A stretch of DNA of 64,000 nucleotides, taken from the NCBI GenBank assembly GCA_025991245.1, contig BQMJ01000080.1, positions 37,273-101,272 of the forward strand, written 5' to 3'. Below the pieces are notes generated by a model that worked only from the letters and a program-made list of their open reading frames with translations, did no database searches and was not told the origin of the DNA. The translations under genes were made by a program, and so were the position numbers. Of this stretch, positions 52,411 through 64,000 are shown one piece after another; the stretch's first letter is position 1; every line of letters begins with the position of its first letter. This DNA comes from Galdieria partita (taxonomy: Eukaryota; Rhodophyta; Bangiophyceae; Galdieriales; Galdieriaceae).

Positions 52411-55400
52411 TCTATAAAAAGGCTGACAAGCACAAAGTATACAAACTGAGAACTGTCCACGAATTTATAAATACATTGCTCATTTTAGACAGCGATTCTT
52501 TCAGCATATTAAATTACTCTACTGAGCAACATTCCTAGAAATGCGCAAGATATTGCAGGATCTTCCTACGTTACAAAGCAAAATTGAGCAAGACATGAAT
52601 ATTTTATTCTTGATGCCCTGTTTACTTGAACGATCGATCTTCATACTGGTGGTTACGGTTGCCAAAATTTTAATTTCGTAGAAGTCTAGTGTCCATGAAT
52701 GAATACACGCTGAATTTCGTGACTAGTTAATTATACAAGAAGAACTCTAGCCAACATCTGGATTGTCATAATAATGAAAATGTCAGCCAATGAATTGTTC
52801 TATTCAATTGATAATAAAAAATGTACACGACACGTAATTTCATGTATAGACAAATTAACTTGTCATTTATATACAAACGAGAAAGAATTTTAGTCAAGAA
52901 AGAAAGACAAACACCAACTGTAATACACAGCACAAAAAAAGACCATTATAGAAGGAAAATAGAATTGATAGTATCTAAGAAATCGAATCTTGGCAATTTG
53001 TATATGCTTCAACCCAATCCAGTAGAGGCGAGAAACTCAACGTTTAGCCACTTTGAGTCACAATGGTGTAAACAGAGAGACTTCAAAGAGTCAACGCAAA
53101 TTCTTAAAAAAAAGGCAAAGACTAGAATTGATCATTCAAGTTTTACTAATCAGCCAATTAGAGTTATTCATAATTGGACAGAGCTGGGGCCAATGCAGTA
53201 GAGCTATCACCCAACGCCAAAAAAAGAAAGTTTCTCGTATAGCTTCATAAGAAAAACTTTATTATGAAGAACAACAATACAAAAATTCTTCTAAGACCAG
53301 AGTTTAAAAGAAAAGTCTCAAACAACCCAATATCAATCAAAACGATAGATAGAGATGCAAGACAATCGACATGAGAAGCTTTATTTATCACAGAAACTTA
53401 TTGAAGACAGCATGTACTTGTGAGAGTTTTACATAGAATATTCAATTGAAAAGAGAAAAAAACCAAAAATTTCTGGCAACAACAATATCAGTTCAAAACG
53501 AGCTACACAGCCAAAACAAGGACAAACACAATCAAATTGCTAAATTACAGAAAGTCTAGGTAAAGAAAAAGTTTACGAATTCTTATGTAATCCAGTGGAG
53601 AATTAAAACAACAAGGAAAACATATGAAAAAGGACCATACCAAAAAATTGGGAATAAAATACATTAAAACTATAAAGTTGTCTATAATGCACAATGCCGA
53701 AATCACTTCCAATTACACTATGATGTGAAAGAGGAAAAAGATTAACATAAAAAACACCTAAAGTAGTACCTAGGAAAAAACTACACATTCAAAAACCGTA
53801 CACACTCCACAAGAAGAAATGCAATTTTACAAAGAAACCTCTATTCTTTACAAGAGACTAAATTAGAAAGTGATTTCTGTGAAAACAATATTAGCCAATA
53901 ATATATAGAATCTTAGTAGATTGTGTTGCAAATGAAAAACTTGTTGCATTGTAAATTTTACTAGGCAGAATTAGAATCCAAGCTGGGTCGTTGGGAAATT
54001 CAGTAAGAAGTTATTTGAGTTCACATGAGGGTTCATTGATTCATTTCCCCTCCCTTTCCTCTATTTGCCTTTTGGCTTTCATGGGCTGTGTTTTGTTCTA
54101 CGTAGCCAATTCTCGACAAAATTCAAAAATTTTTCGAAATTTTTTTAAAGCAGATATTTGTGGGAAAAAGTTGTGGAAATTTGTTTGTGTATACTAATTT
54201 GTGTTTTCTTGTTTCATATGAACTTTTTCACGATTAGCCAAGAGTAAGCTCCAACTGTCTAAAAAATGGCTAGAGTACTATTTATTTGTAAATATAAAAA
54301 TAACTAGTGGTCAAAATCAACAGAAATGGATGAGTAAAAGAATCGAATTTACCAAGTTCTTCTTTCATATTCCATTGTCCTTTGGAAAAGCTGAGGAAAG
54401 AACAACGATTGATTCAAAATCTCTATGGTGCATTTTTGCATACATGACATAGTTGGAAAGTCTTGATCCAGTTTGCAAGTACACTAGAATATTTACAAGT
54501 AGAGCTTCTACAGCGTCTCAAATATCACAGTATTTCAAGTTGAGCCGTTAACAAAGACTGCTAGTCTCAATCTTGCTCTTGCTCCCTATTGAAACGTAGA
54601 AATGAATATGCACCTCAGTAGAAGGCATTCATTTAATTTCTATTCGCCAAGTACCGATTTAAACGCTAGATAAGTATGAAAAGCAAAACGCGTTGAAATT
54701 TCTTATGGTAATAATGGAAGAAATAGAATTTCGATTGGAGGACTTCCGTAACAAAGAGTTCCAAATAGAAAATTCTAGAGAAAAGAGCTAGGAAGAAACC
54801 AAAATATTATGTAATGCATACTAAAAGACTAAAAAAGTATTTAAAGCTAAGAAAACAAAGAAGAACAAATTGATTGTAGAGAAAAAGAGTGAAAGTACAA
54901 CAAGACCCATATGAAAAATGCTTCTTCGTGATACAATCTTCTAATAGCTACCGCTCAAAGTATAGACCAGCTAGACATAAAGCAAGAAGAAAGATGAAGA
55001 ACAGTAGACATGATGGAACATTAATGTTGTCATTGTTAACTGTTTCTTCCAATTGGAGGCTTTCTTATGGCATATGTATGGTATTGCTTACTTTTGGTTC
55101 AATATGCATACCATCACCAAAGTAGCAGATTAGTGTACGAAGATACTCAGAGAATGAAATAAGGAATATAAATGTATCAGAAAACGTAAAAAACTGCTTT
55201 ATCGGATGGCTAAATGATAAATAAGACACCACAAAGAAACACAAGGCGATAAAAGGTTGTACTCTTAAAACTACTGTCAATGAATTGAGAATGACTGTGA
55301 TTTGGTAGATTCCGAGCAAAGATGTTTTAGAAAGCGGAGCCGGTTTAGTTTAGCAACATTTCAAGTAAATAATGAGTTATGTTAGCTCCAAACAAATGAA

Positions 55401-57945
55401 AACGTTTCCTCAGTCAAAAGCGGTACAAGTGCACGAGTATGTTAGGGGTTGAAGATTCATAGGCGAAGATGAATTGACACGAATGGATCAACAAACAAAA
55501 AAAACTTCGAAACTACTGAATATGAAAGCAACAAGGTAAGTCAAAATATGTGAATCATTAAATAATTCTTTGCTTTATAACAATGGTTTCACGAAAACAT
55601 AATTCAATGAAGGAAAGCGCATGACGTATGTCAGAGGACACTAGACAATTTTTTTCTGATTAAAATTATAACTTGGTAACGTTTCTTTCTTTCGTACACT
55701 TATGGACTAGTAAATGAACGTTAAAGGTAAAGGTTTTGAAAAAAACCTATAGAGAAAAGAAAGACAACAAGAGAAATAGAATCTCTAGAAAGTTGAAGAA
55801 TTCTCATATACTACTTGTCATTATTGAATAAGCATCTCTAATTGTTCTCTTGAGCGGACATTAGTCGACAATGCAAAAGATAGTAAGAAGAAGTGTCCAA
55901 AATGCATGTTCAAAAAAGAACCTAACATATTCTCAGTCGGAAACAATCCAATACTTTTGTCAAATTGAAATACTTAAAAGACATTTTATATATTCTAGGA
56001 GAGAAACAAAAACATCAGGATGATTTCAAAGCACAAGAATGAAAATACAACAAACTAGTGGAGGAAAAGTGCTCTTGAGAGATATGTCTCTCAACAAGCT
56101 GTCATTCAAAGCATAGTCAAACTGACATAATCCAAGTTGCTATAGACCTACATTGAACCTTTGTGGCGAAATTGCTAACTGTTTAATTCATTTGAGGCCT
56201 TTTTATGAGAAGAATGTGGCTTGCTTTGCCTTCATTATATATATCAGCAGTACAATTCGTGTATAATATCATGCCGATCAGCATAAAATCGAACACAATG
56301 GATGCAGTTACCATAAGAAAGCAAAAAAATTTTTTTTGACAAAAAAGAAGTGTCTGATAAAAGATACCACATAGTAATAACCAACAGTTGCAAGATTCGA
56401 CTTTTCGAAGAACTGTCGCTTTTCAATATCAAAAACTACTATAGTGAAACAAGCCATGCAATACGTTGGCTGTAAAAATTACCAGATTTAGATTTCGCAA
56501 TATATCAAATTCATAACCAAATCGCTCAGTTCCCCCAAAAAATTAAAAACTTCAATGAAAGTGAAACAAATGGAACAAGTGGATATCGCTTACATGCAAT
56601 ACAAATACAACTGTGGGGGTGATTCCTAAAAGATTTCAAAGGAAGAATTACTTCGTCACTCGAGATAAATTAGCAAAATCAAAAAAAATCATCAAGAATG
56701 TTGACACAATTTCACAAGTATTTAACCGAATCTAAACCACTTAATTTTATACTCTATTAGATTCTTCTACGATGAACTAGTGAATTGAGAAAAACGCATG
56801 CATTTTAGAAAAAGAAATGAAACGTCGTGTCTTTTCAAATAAAAAAAGAGTTAAACTGTTTTTCTAAAATTATCTACGGTTCATTATAAGAGCGATAAAA
56901 ATTTCGTCTCGAATAGAGTCTATAAAAAAAGAAAGAATTTAGGGAGGTCGACCCAATTGAAAAAATTGAAGAATTTCAATAAATTATTTGTCCTTTATGG
57001 CATCAGTATTTCTAGTTGTTCACAGGGGTAAATAGTAGGTGATAATGCACAATTTAGTTAAAAAAAGAGTAGAACAAATCCGCCTACAGAAAAAGTCAAT
57101 ATATTCTTATCTCAAACAGTTTAGTACATAGGTATAATAAAACCTAGGAAAACTTCATTACACATTCAAGGATTATAAGACAGAAACCACAAAAGAAAAA
57201 GAGACAGTAGTACTACAAGAGAAAGGATAAAGAAAGTCAACGTTTTTAAATGTGAACAAAAAGCCTAAACGATGATTGAATCTCCTAATTCAGTCATTCT
57301 TATAAAATAACAATAGAACAAAAATCTATGGCATAAGAGTACGCACATGAAAAACCAACAGATTGATTTGGAGTTTGACATTGTTGAGAATAGATAAAAA
57401 AAAGGCTAAAAATGTTTCTATCCAAACATAAAGCTCTGTTTTTAAGGATTCAAGAATACCATAAGTCTTGTTTACCTTTCGCTAAATATGTGTAGTGACA
57501 CTATACTTCAAGTAAGGCTACTCACATATGAAACAAGTATTACCTCTAGATAGTACAAAAGCAAAAAATACTTTACCAAATGGTTAAATTTTCAATAGCA
57601 CTGTAGCGTAAAATACAATAAAGTGACTAAATAACGATACGTAGAATTCTGCTATATAAGACAGACTTTTAAAGACGATTCTCATACAGTAAGATTCAGT
57701 CATGAAGACCATGGTGAAGCAATCGAAAGAAAAGTTTCGAGTCTATTCAAACTGAAAGAACATTATTATGTATACACTGAAGACAGCAACGACCTTAATA
57801 AGAGAAATTAATAAAAAAAATATCATTATCGCTACTATATAGCAACTATGTGAAAAGAGAAATTCAACGAAAAAGCTGCTATGTCACTAATGCATAAAAA
57901 TTTAAAGAAATTTCAACACTTGTGACAGCATAAAAAAAGAAAAAA

Positions 57946-60255
57946 GATTTCAGCATTTTAGTTTCAGTTCTATCACATCGGCATTAAAAAAAGGTATTGA
58001 AGAGAAATTTATGAAATATATCAACGGAGAATAGGCGAATTTTGCAATGCCAGTTTAGCACTTTCTTTATACGGTTTATTAAAGGAACAATACAAAAACA
58101 AATTTTAGAAAAAAGCCATAGAAAAAACATTTAGATAAATAAAAGCTTGAGAATATATTGAAGAATTTTTATGTACCACTTGTCCTTTACATTATCGGTA
58201 CCATGAATCTGTCCTCGTCAGGCAGATATTTCTCAACCGTGTGAAACATAGTAAAAAAGTTACAGCAATATGCTCACAGAGAAAAAAGATACAATACTTT
58301 TGATGAAAGTGAATTTAGTAACTATATCACATTGAAATACAGAAGAAAAAATCTATTTCTTCTCACTGGAGAAAAAGTAGTAAGAAGAAGAGATAATCCT
58401 TGAACACGGCAATGAAGACAGCACAAAACAAAGAAAGAAAAAAGTTACATAGTGGCAGGTTGTTCTAATTTTGCGACGACTTGTTCGCTTACATTGCTTG
58501 CACCTTAGACTAACGTCACCAGAAGGGTACCATTTAAACGAACCACCTAAAATCTCAAAACAATACAAAAGTAGCAGTAAATTGTGCACTCTAAAAAAAA
58601 TTGAACTAAACGAGGAATGGAAAAACTAACTCTAGTTTCCGATCCAAAAAAAGCTTAAACATAGTGTAGCTGACAGGAAACCAAACTTGGTCAGTAGCAC
58701 AACGAGCACAAAAAATAAAATATTACATAACTATTCGTTGTCAGAAAACATAAATGAGAAACCAGACATAAACAATTCACTCTGCCCACTCCTACTTTGA
58801 GACTACTAGAGTGCAATGAATTGAAAAACTAGGTATGTCTTGGCTGAAAACAGTAAGCATTTTTTCTTCATCTCGGTTTTATTAGGCTTCATTAGGGTAT
58901 AATTTTTAGTTAAATATGCATATTTACCTAAAAGTTCAAATACTATAGGAAGGTATTAACAGGGTGATTCAAGGTAAATTCATCCATTACCAGAAACCAA
59001 AAAGACTTTTCACCAAATAGATTCGGCACAAATACCTGATAAAGCAAAATATCATAATATGGAAAGAAACAATTAATTTGCAATGAGTCCAAGAACAAAG
59101 GTAATGATGCTAACAATAACAAAAAAGCAACCGTTCAAAAAAAATGCTCACAATTTCTAAACAGCTCAAAATTTCGAATTATTGCAAAGAAACAGAGAAA
59201 TTCCTTAACTCAAAAGGGCTCTGAATAAAAAATAGCATCCGAAAATTTTACCTAAATTCCCGTAGCAAACAACAAAATACAAACATACGCAGAAATAGCT
59301 CATATGGCAAGTCTTTTGATCTCTGGAAAAACAAGCAGCACAGTTTGAGAATCAATTACTTTTACGGAACTAAAACCAAAAGTAAAGGTATTGATAGAAC
59401 CGATTCGTTTTTTTTCTCCAATGCATTGAGATTTCCTAATAAATCTTCAAATGCGAATGACCTGGAGCAGGACAATAGGAATTATATTTCAGGGTTTATT
59501 AATTTTTTTTAATTTTATTACTGCTTCTAACAAACGTCACACACTATAGAAAGAAACTAACAGGATAGAAAAAGGAACATCCATCGATCAGAATAAAGCA
59601 AAAGGATCCTTTACCCAATAAATACGGCTTCACAAGAATAAGTAAAAAACAATAAAAAAAGCTTTAATAAATGGCTCCGCAACAAAATCAATGAAAAACG
59701 AGAGTTTCAAGGCAACAATCATCCCAAAAAAATTTCAATCAAACAAACCACTTCAAATTTTAAACCAACACAACACGACATGAAAATTCCAAAACAAATG
59801 AAGGACAATTATAAGTTAAAAGCAAAATCAAAAATTTTTCCTATCGTTTCCAAGTATTCATGCAATATATCTCAAATACAAATATAATGGAAAAATAACC
59901 CAACAGAACAGTCTCCAAAACGCCACCACACACTCAGTAAAATTTGCAACTAATTATACTAGACTAAAGGAAAAAGAAGAGGCTTGATAGAATTAAGAAA
60001 ATTTCGTTTAAAAAGCAATTAAGAAAAAAAATGCAGTAAATTGTAAAATATGTGTAGGCTGGCAGAAGGGAGTGGGCATTTTTCTTTCTTATTCAGGTTT
60101 TACTGAGGGATTATTATTGGGTACACAAAAACGCCTCAATAAAAAAAGGACAGTCACCAGTTAAAAGCAAAATATAGACTTTCTCTATTCTCTTCCAAAT
60201 ATTTTATGCAATATACCTCAAATACAAATATAAGAGAAAAATATCACACAAGAAA
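57946..60255. repeat. 2.3-kb subtelomeric tandem unit, copy 1
   Basis: Starts at GATTTCAGCA. Landmarks recur in copy 2 at a constant offset of 2303-2320 bases: GATTTCAGCA 57946/60256, TCTTGGCTGA 58838/61141, the CACAGTTTGAGAAT block about 59340/61657, and CTGGCAGA 60059/62366 (as CTGGCAGA). Each unit holds two half-units ending in CTGG(C)...CATTTTT..CTTATT and a short degenerate telomere-like stretch. A 78-aa minus ORF at 58353-58589 (KWYPSGD, CKQC) is broken in copy 2. Confidence 0.65.
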
Positions 60256-62565
60256 GATTTCAGCAATTCAGTTTCAGTTCAACTATATTGGCATTATGAA
60301 ACGGTATTGAAGAGAAGTTTATGCAATATATCAAAGGGGAAAAGGCAATTTTTGTATTATAAGGGATACACTTGTTTCAAAGTTTATTAAAGGAACAACA
60401 CAAATACCAATTTTACAAGGAAGCCATAGAATAATAAGCATATAAAGAAATAGAAACTTGAGAATACATTGAAGAATTTCCATATGTTCCTTACATCATC
60501 AGTACCTTGAACCTGTTCTCGTCCTGCAGATATTTGTCGACCGTGTGAAACGAAGTAAAAAAGTTACAGCAAACTGCTCAGAGAGAAAAAAAATACAATA
60601 CTTTTGATGAGACTAAATTTAGTAACTAAACCACATTGAAATACAGATGAAAAAAAATATTTTTTTCTCATTGGAGGAAAAGTAGTACAAAGGAGGGACA
60701 ATCCTTGAAAACAACAATGAAAGCAGTAAAAAACAAAGAAATGAAAATGCTAATAATGTCAGATTGCTTTACTGTTGCAACGACTTGTTCACGTACATGC
60801 TTGCGCCTTACACTTATGACACCAGAAGGTTACCATTCAAACGAATCACTTAAATTCTCGAAACAACACAAAAGAAGCAAAAATTTGTGAACTCCAAAGA
60901 AAATCTGAACTAAACGAGGAATGTAACAACTGAGTCTAGTTTCCAATCCAAAAAAAGCTTAAACAAAGTGTAGCGTACAGGAAACCAGCCTTGGTCAGAA
61001 GGACAACGAGCATAAAAAATAAAACAAGACGTAACTATTCTTTGGCAAAAAACATAAATAAGAAACCAGACATAAACACTAAACTCTGCACACTCCTACT
61101 TTGATACTACTAGAGTGGAATGAATCAAAAACTAGATATTTCTTGGCTGAAAGCAATAAACATTATTCCCTACTTTCTGTTTTATTATGCTTGATTAGGG
61201 TATAATTTCTAGTTAAATATGCATATTTACATAAAAGTTCAAATACTATAGGAAGGTATATTAACAGGGTCAATGAAGGTAAATTCATCCATTACCAGAA
61301 ACCAAAAGGACTTCTTACTAAATACATTCGGCAAAAATAACAGGTAAAGCGAAGTATCACAATGTGAAAAAAAGAATATTTATTTACTGTACCACTCGTT
61401 CAATTAAGAGCGAAGGTAATAATGCTAACAACAAGAAAAAGGAACCATTGAAGAAAAATGCTCACGATTTCGAAAAAGCTCACAATTTCGAATTAGTGCG
61501 AAGCAACAGAGAAATTCCCTAGCTAGAAAGGGCTTTGAATTAAAAATAGAATCCTAAAATTTTACCTAAATACCCGTAGTAACCAAGAGATACAAACATA
61601 CGCAGCAATAGCCCACAAGACAAGTCATTTGATCGCTGGCAAAAAAAGTAGCACAGTTTGAGAATTCATTATTTTTACGAAACTAAAAGCGAAAGTAAAG
61701 GTCTTGATAGAACCAATTCGCTTTCTTTCCCAATGCATTGAGATGACCAAGACCTGGATAAATGTTCAAATACGAATGGTCTAGTACAGGGCAATGGGAA
61801 TTTTACTTATCAGGCTTACTAAGTTATATAACTTTTCTTATCAAAAAACAGATACCCTTGAAAGATATTAATAGGATGACTAAAAGAACATCCAACCAAT
61901 ATAGAAAATCAAAAAGGTTCAACATTGGATGAATACAGCTTCAATAAAAAGAAAGAAAAAAGGTCGGTAATAAAAGATTTAATAATTTGCTGTAAATTTT
62001 GTAAAAAATTGATGAGGCTAATAAGGCTAAAATCAACCAAGAAAAATTTTCATTGAAGAAAACCGCTTAAAATTTTAAATCCACAAAACACAGCAGGAAA
62101 ACGGCTAAACAAAAAAGGAAGATCACTAATTAAAGATAAAATGGAAAAATTTTCTTCAGGGACTCAAGTGTTCACGCAGTAAAGCTCCAACGCATAAACA
62201 AAATGAAGACGACAACAAATGTCATATGGCCATTAAAAAAAATCTTAGAAAATTTTGATACCTAATTCATTTTACTAGAAGTAAATATAAAACGATTAAT
62301 AGAATTAAAGGACTTTCTTCTCTGATCCATTCAATAAAAAAAGTGAATTCTAAAATATGTGCATCCTGGCAGAGAATACATTCAATTTTTCTTTCTTATT
62401 CGAGTTTTACTGAGGTTTTACAATGCGGTCTAGTTATGGTTTACTATTAGGTCTTGGTAGGGAATACCTAAACGCAAAAAGGCCTCAAAAAAATAGCATC
62501 TCAAAATTTTCCCTAAATTTCCAGATTTTCCCACAATCAACAACAAATACAAAAATACGCAAAAA
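60256..62565. repeat. 2.3-kb subtelomeric tandem unit, copy 2
   Basis: Parallel to copy 1 at an offset of about 2.3 kb across its whole length. The 61-aa ORF at 60705-60890 (+) lies in this unit and is not conserved as protein with copy 1, so it is not called a gene. Confidence 0.65.
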
Positions 62566-63455
62566 TAGCTCAAGGCAAGTCATTTGATCGCTGGCAAAAC
62601 AAGAAACACAGTTTTGAGAATTAATTACTTTCACCAGACCAAAAGCAAAAGTAAAGGTCTTGGTAGAACCAATTTACTTTCTTTCTTTAATGCATTGTGA
62701 TGACAGAAAACCAAATAAATCTTCCAATGCGGATTTTTTGGTACAGGGCAATGGGAACTTTCTTATCAGGGTTTATTAAGTTTTATTAAGGTTTATTACT
62801 ATTTTTATCCAAATTCACATACTATAGAAAAATAATACCTGGATGAATAGAGGAACATTCATCCATAATAAGAAAGCTCGAGGATCCTTTACACAATATA
62901 TAGAGCTTTAACTAAGAACGAAGAAAAACGATGTGCAATAAAAGCTTTAATAATTTGCTTTAAAACTTGGTCAATAAAAGGCGACAATGTCAAAGTAACA
63001 GTTACAACAAAAAAAAACTGCATTTAAGTGAATCGCTTAAAATTTTTAATCAACACAAACCAACAGAAAAATACCTAAACAAAAAGGGACAACCACTGAT
63101 CAAAAGCAAAATGCAAACATTTTCTTTACATTTCAAGTAATCTGGCAAAAAGACTCAAATAAAAACATAACCAAAAAGAGCCAATAAAAAAAGTCACAAC
63201 GTCATCTTCAAAATACTCATAGGAAATTTGCGACAAAGCTGATTACATTAGAAGCAAGGAGAAAAAGCTTGATAAAAGTAAGAGGGTCCTCGAATGCATA
63301 TATGAAAAAAACGCTAAACGAATTGCAAAATGTGTGTAGTCTGGCCGAACGGAGTATGCATTTTTCCTTCTTATTCAGATTTTACTGAGGGTTTACGGTC
63401 TACTTATGGTTTACTATTAGGTTTTATTAGAGGATATTAAGGAATATTCGGGTCT
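62566..63455. repeat. Partial third tandem unit next to the telomere
   Basis: Begins near CAAGTCATTTGATCGCTGG and repeats the second part of the 2.3-kb unit: the AAAGTAAAGGTCTTGGTAGA block (62650) matches 61695 and 59386, and CTGGCCGA at 63341 matches 62366 and 60059. The first half-unit is missing, so spacing falls to about 975 bases. It runs into degenerate telomeric sequence. Confidence 0.55.
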
Positions 63456-64000
63456 ATTAAGGGTTTATTTAGGGCTTATTTAGGGCTTATTAGGGTTTAT
63501 TAGGGCTTATTAGGGTTTATTAGGGTTTATTTAGGGTTTATTAGGGTTTATTAGGGTTTATTTAGGGTTTATTTAGGGTTTATTAGGGTTTATTAGGGTT
63601 TATTAGGGTTTATTAGGGTTTATTAGGGTTTATTAGGGTTTATTAGGGTTTATTAGGGTTTATTAGGGTTTATTAGGGTTTATTAGGGTTTATTAGGGTT
63701 TATTTAGGGTTTATTTAGGGTTTATTTAGGGTTTATTAGGGTTTATTAGGGTTTATTTAGGGTTTATTAGGGTTTATTAGGGTTTATTTAGGGTTTATTA
63801 GGGTTTATTAGGGTTTATTTAGGGTTTATTAGGGTTTATTTAGGGTTTATTAGGGTTTATTAGGGTTTATTTAGGGTTTATTAGGGTTTATTAGGGTTTA
63901 TTAGGGTTTATTTAGGGTTTATTAGGGTTATTAGGGTTTATTTAGGGTTTATTAGGGTTTATTAGGGTTTATTAGGGTTTATTAGGGTTTATTTAGGGTT
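63456..64000 (+). repeat. Telomere repeat tract, mixed 10- and 11-mers
   Basis: About 545 bp of TTTATTAGGG and TTTATTTAGGG units. A few AGGGCTTATT variants lie at the inner edge and one short unit (AGGGTTATTAGGG) near 63925. Degenerate forms extend inward to about 63405. The G-rich strand runs 5' to 3' to the window's right edge, the orientation of a chromosome end. The array is unfinished at base 64000, so its real length is unknown. Confidence 0.85.

Larger units (their letters stand above)
52411..63455. repeat. Gene-free A-rich subtelomeric repeat region
   Basis: About 11 kb with no ORF over about 126 codons and none with a recognisable family. From about 52.8 kb the + strand is clearly A-rich (A much commoner than T). 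Related blocks recur. The text GTTGAAGAATT..(T)ATRTACYACTTGTC appears near 55795 and 58159, with relatives near 56965 and 60465. From 57.9 kb on the repeats become clear tandem units (listed separately). No tRNA, rRNA or coding gene is supported. Left-hand units are too diverged to delimit by eye. Confidence 0.6.

Noticed and set aside
53000-63300. Short ORFs such as 52821-53201 and 60705-60890 in the subtelomere
   Set aside because: K/N/S-rich translations from A-rich sequence, not conserved between repeat units.
1-64000. tRNA genes, rRNA, CRISPR arrays and operon-type ribosome binding sites
   Set aside because: None seen. The genes are eukaryotic with spliceosomal introns, so CRISPR and Shine-Dalgarno sites are not expected.

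Overview
The window looks like one chromosome arm end of a nuclear genome from a unicellular red alga of the Cyanidiophyceae, most likely Galdieria or a close relative. The evidence: spliced nuclear genes for photosystem I subunit PsaO, the red-algal-type PSII extrinsic protein PsbQ', plastid ribosomal protein S1 and an LQY1-like plastid zinc-finger protein; very small GT-AG introns (about 44-74 nt, some with a TACTAAC-like branch site); tight gene packing; and bacterial-type arsH, a sugar porter and a secreted acid-type peptidase. The organism is an inference; no marker rRNA is present.

Layout. 1-26 kb is a dense housekeeping core on both strands: SURF1 (partial), a hotdog dehydratase-like protein, ALY/REF, PsaO, a DEP/DUF547 protein, RPL14, a four-KH protein, SAP30BP/HCNGP, a coiled-coil membrane protein, a possible TRAPP-type protein, RAD50, a 77-aa gene, LQY1-like, plastid S1, peptidyl-tRNA hydrolase, UBE2W, the tRNA m7G46 methyltransferase, OXLD1-like, PSTK, PsbQ' and a RING-H2 E3. 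Most gene models were rebuilt here by joining exons across introns; joins were accepted when phase, GT/AG ends and family homology all agreed.

26-41.4 kb is an accessory zone: an S53 sedolisin, a decayed GIT1-like transporter with four in-frame TGA codons, relics of an organellar bL9 and of RNase H1, a divergent ALDH3/ArsH pair, and a sugar porter, separated by 1-2 kb of empty sequence. 41.8-52.4 kb is subtelomeric: two large P-loop NTPase proteins resembling the Crinkler/RHS class (one ending in a nuclease-like motif and a SAM-like domain), a broken third copy produced by tandem duplication, and unidentified ORF relics.

52.4-63.4 kb has no supportable gene. It is A-rich on the + strand and holds diverged tandem repeats, including about two copies of a 2.3-kb unit and a partial third, with degenerate telomere-like stretches inside. 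The window ends in about 545 bp of (TTTATTAGGG / TTTATTTAGGG)n, G-rich strand running outward, so the right edge is a telomere.

Working together: PsaO, PsbQ', LQY1-like and plastid S1 serve photosynthesis and plastid translation; SURF1 serves cytochrome oxidase assembly; PTH, TrmB/METTL1, RPL14 and PSTK serve translation and tRNA metabolism; RAD50 and the E2/E3 proteins serve DNA repair and ubiquitination; sedolisin, sugar porter, ArsH and ALDH fit a heterotrophic, metal-tolerant acidophile.
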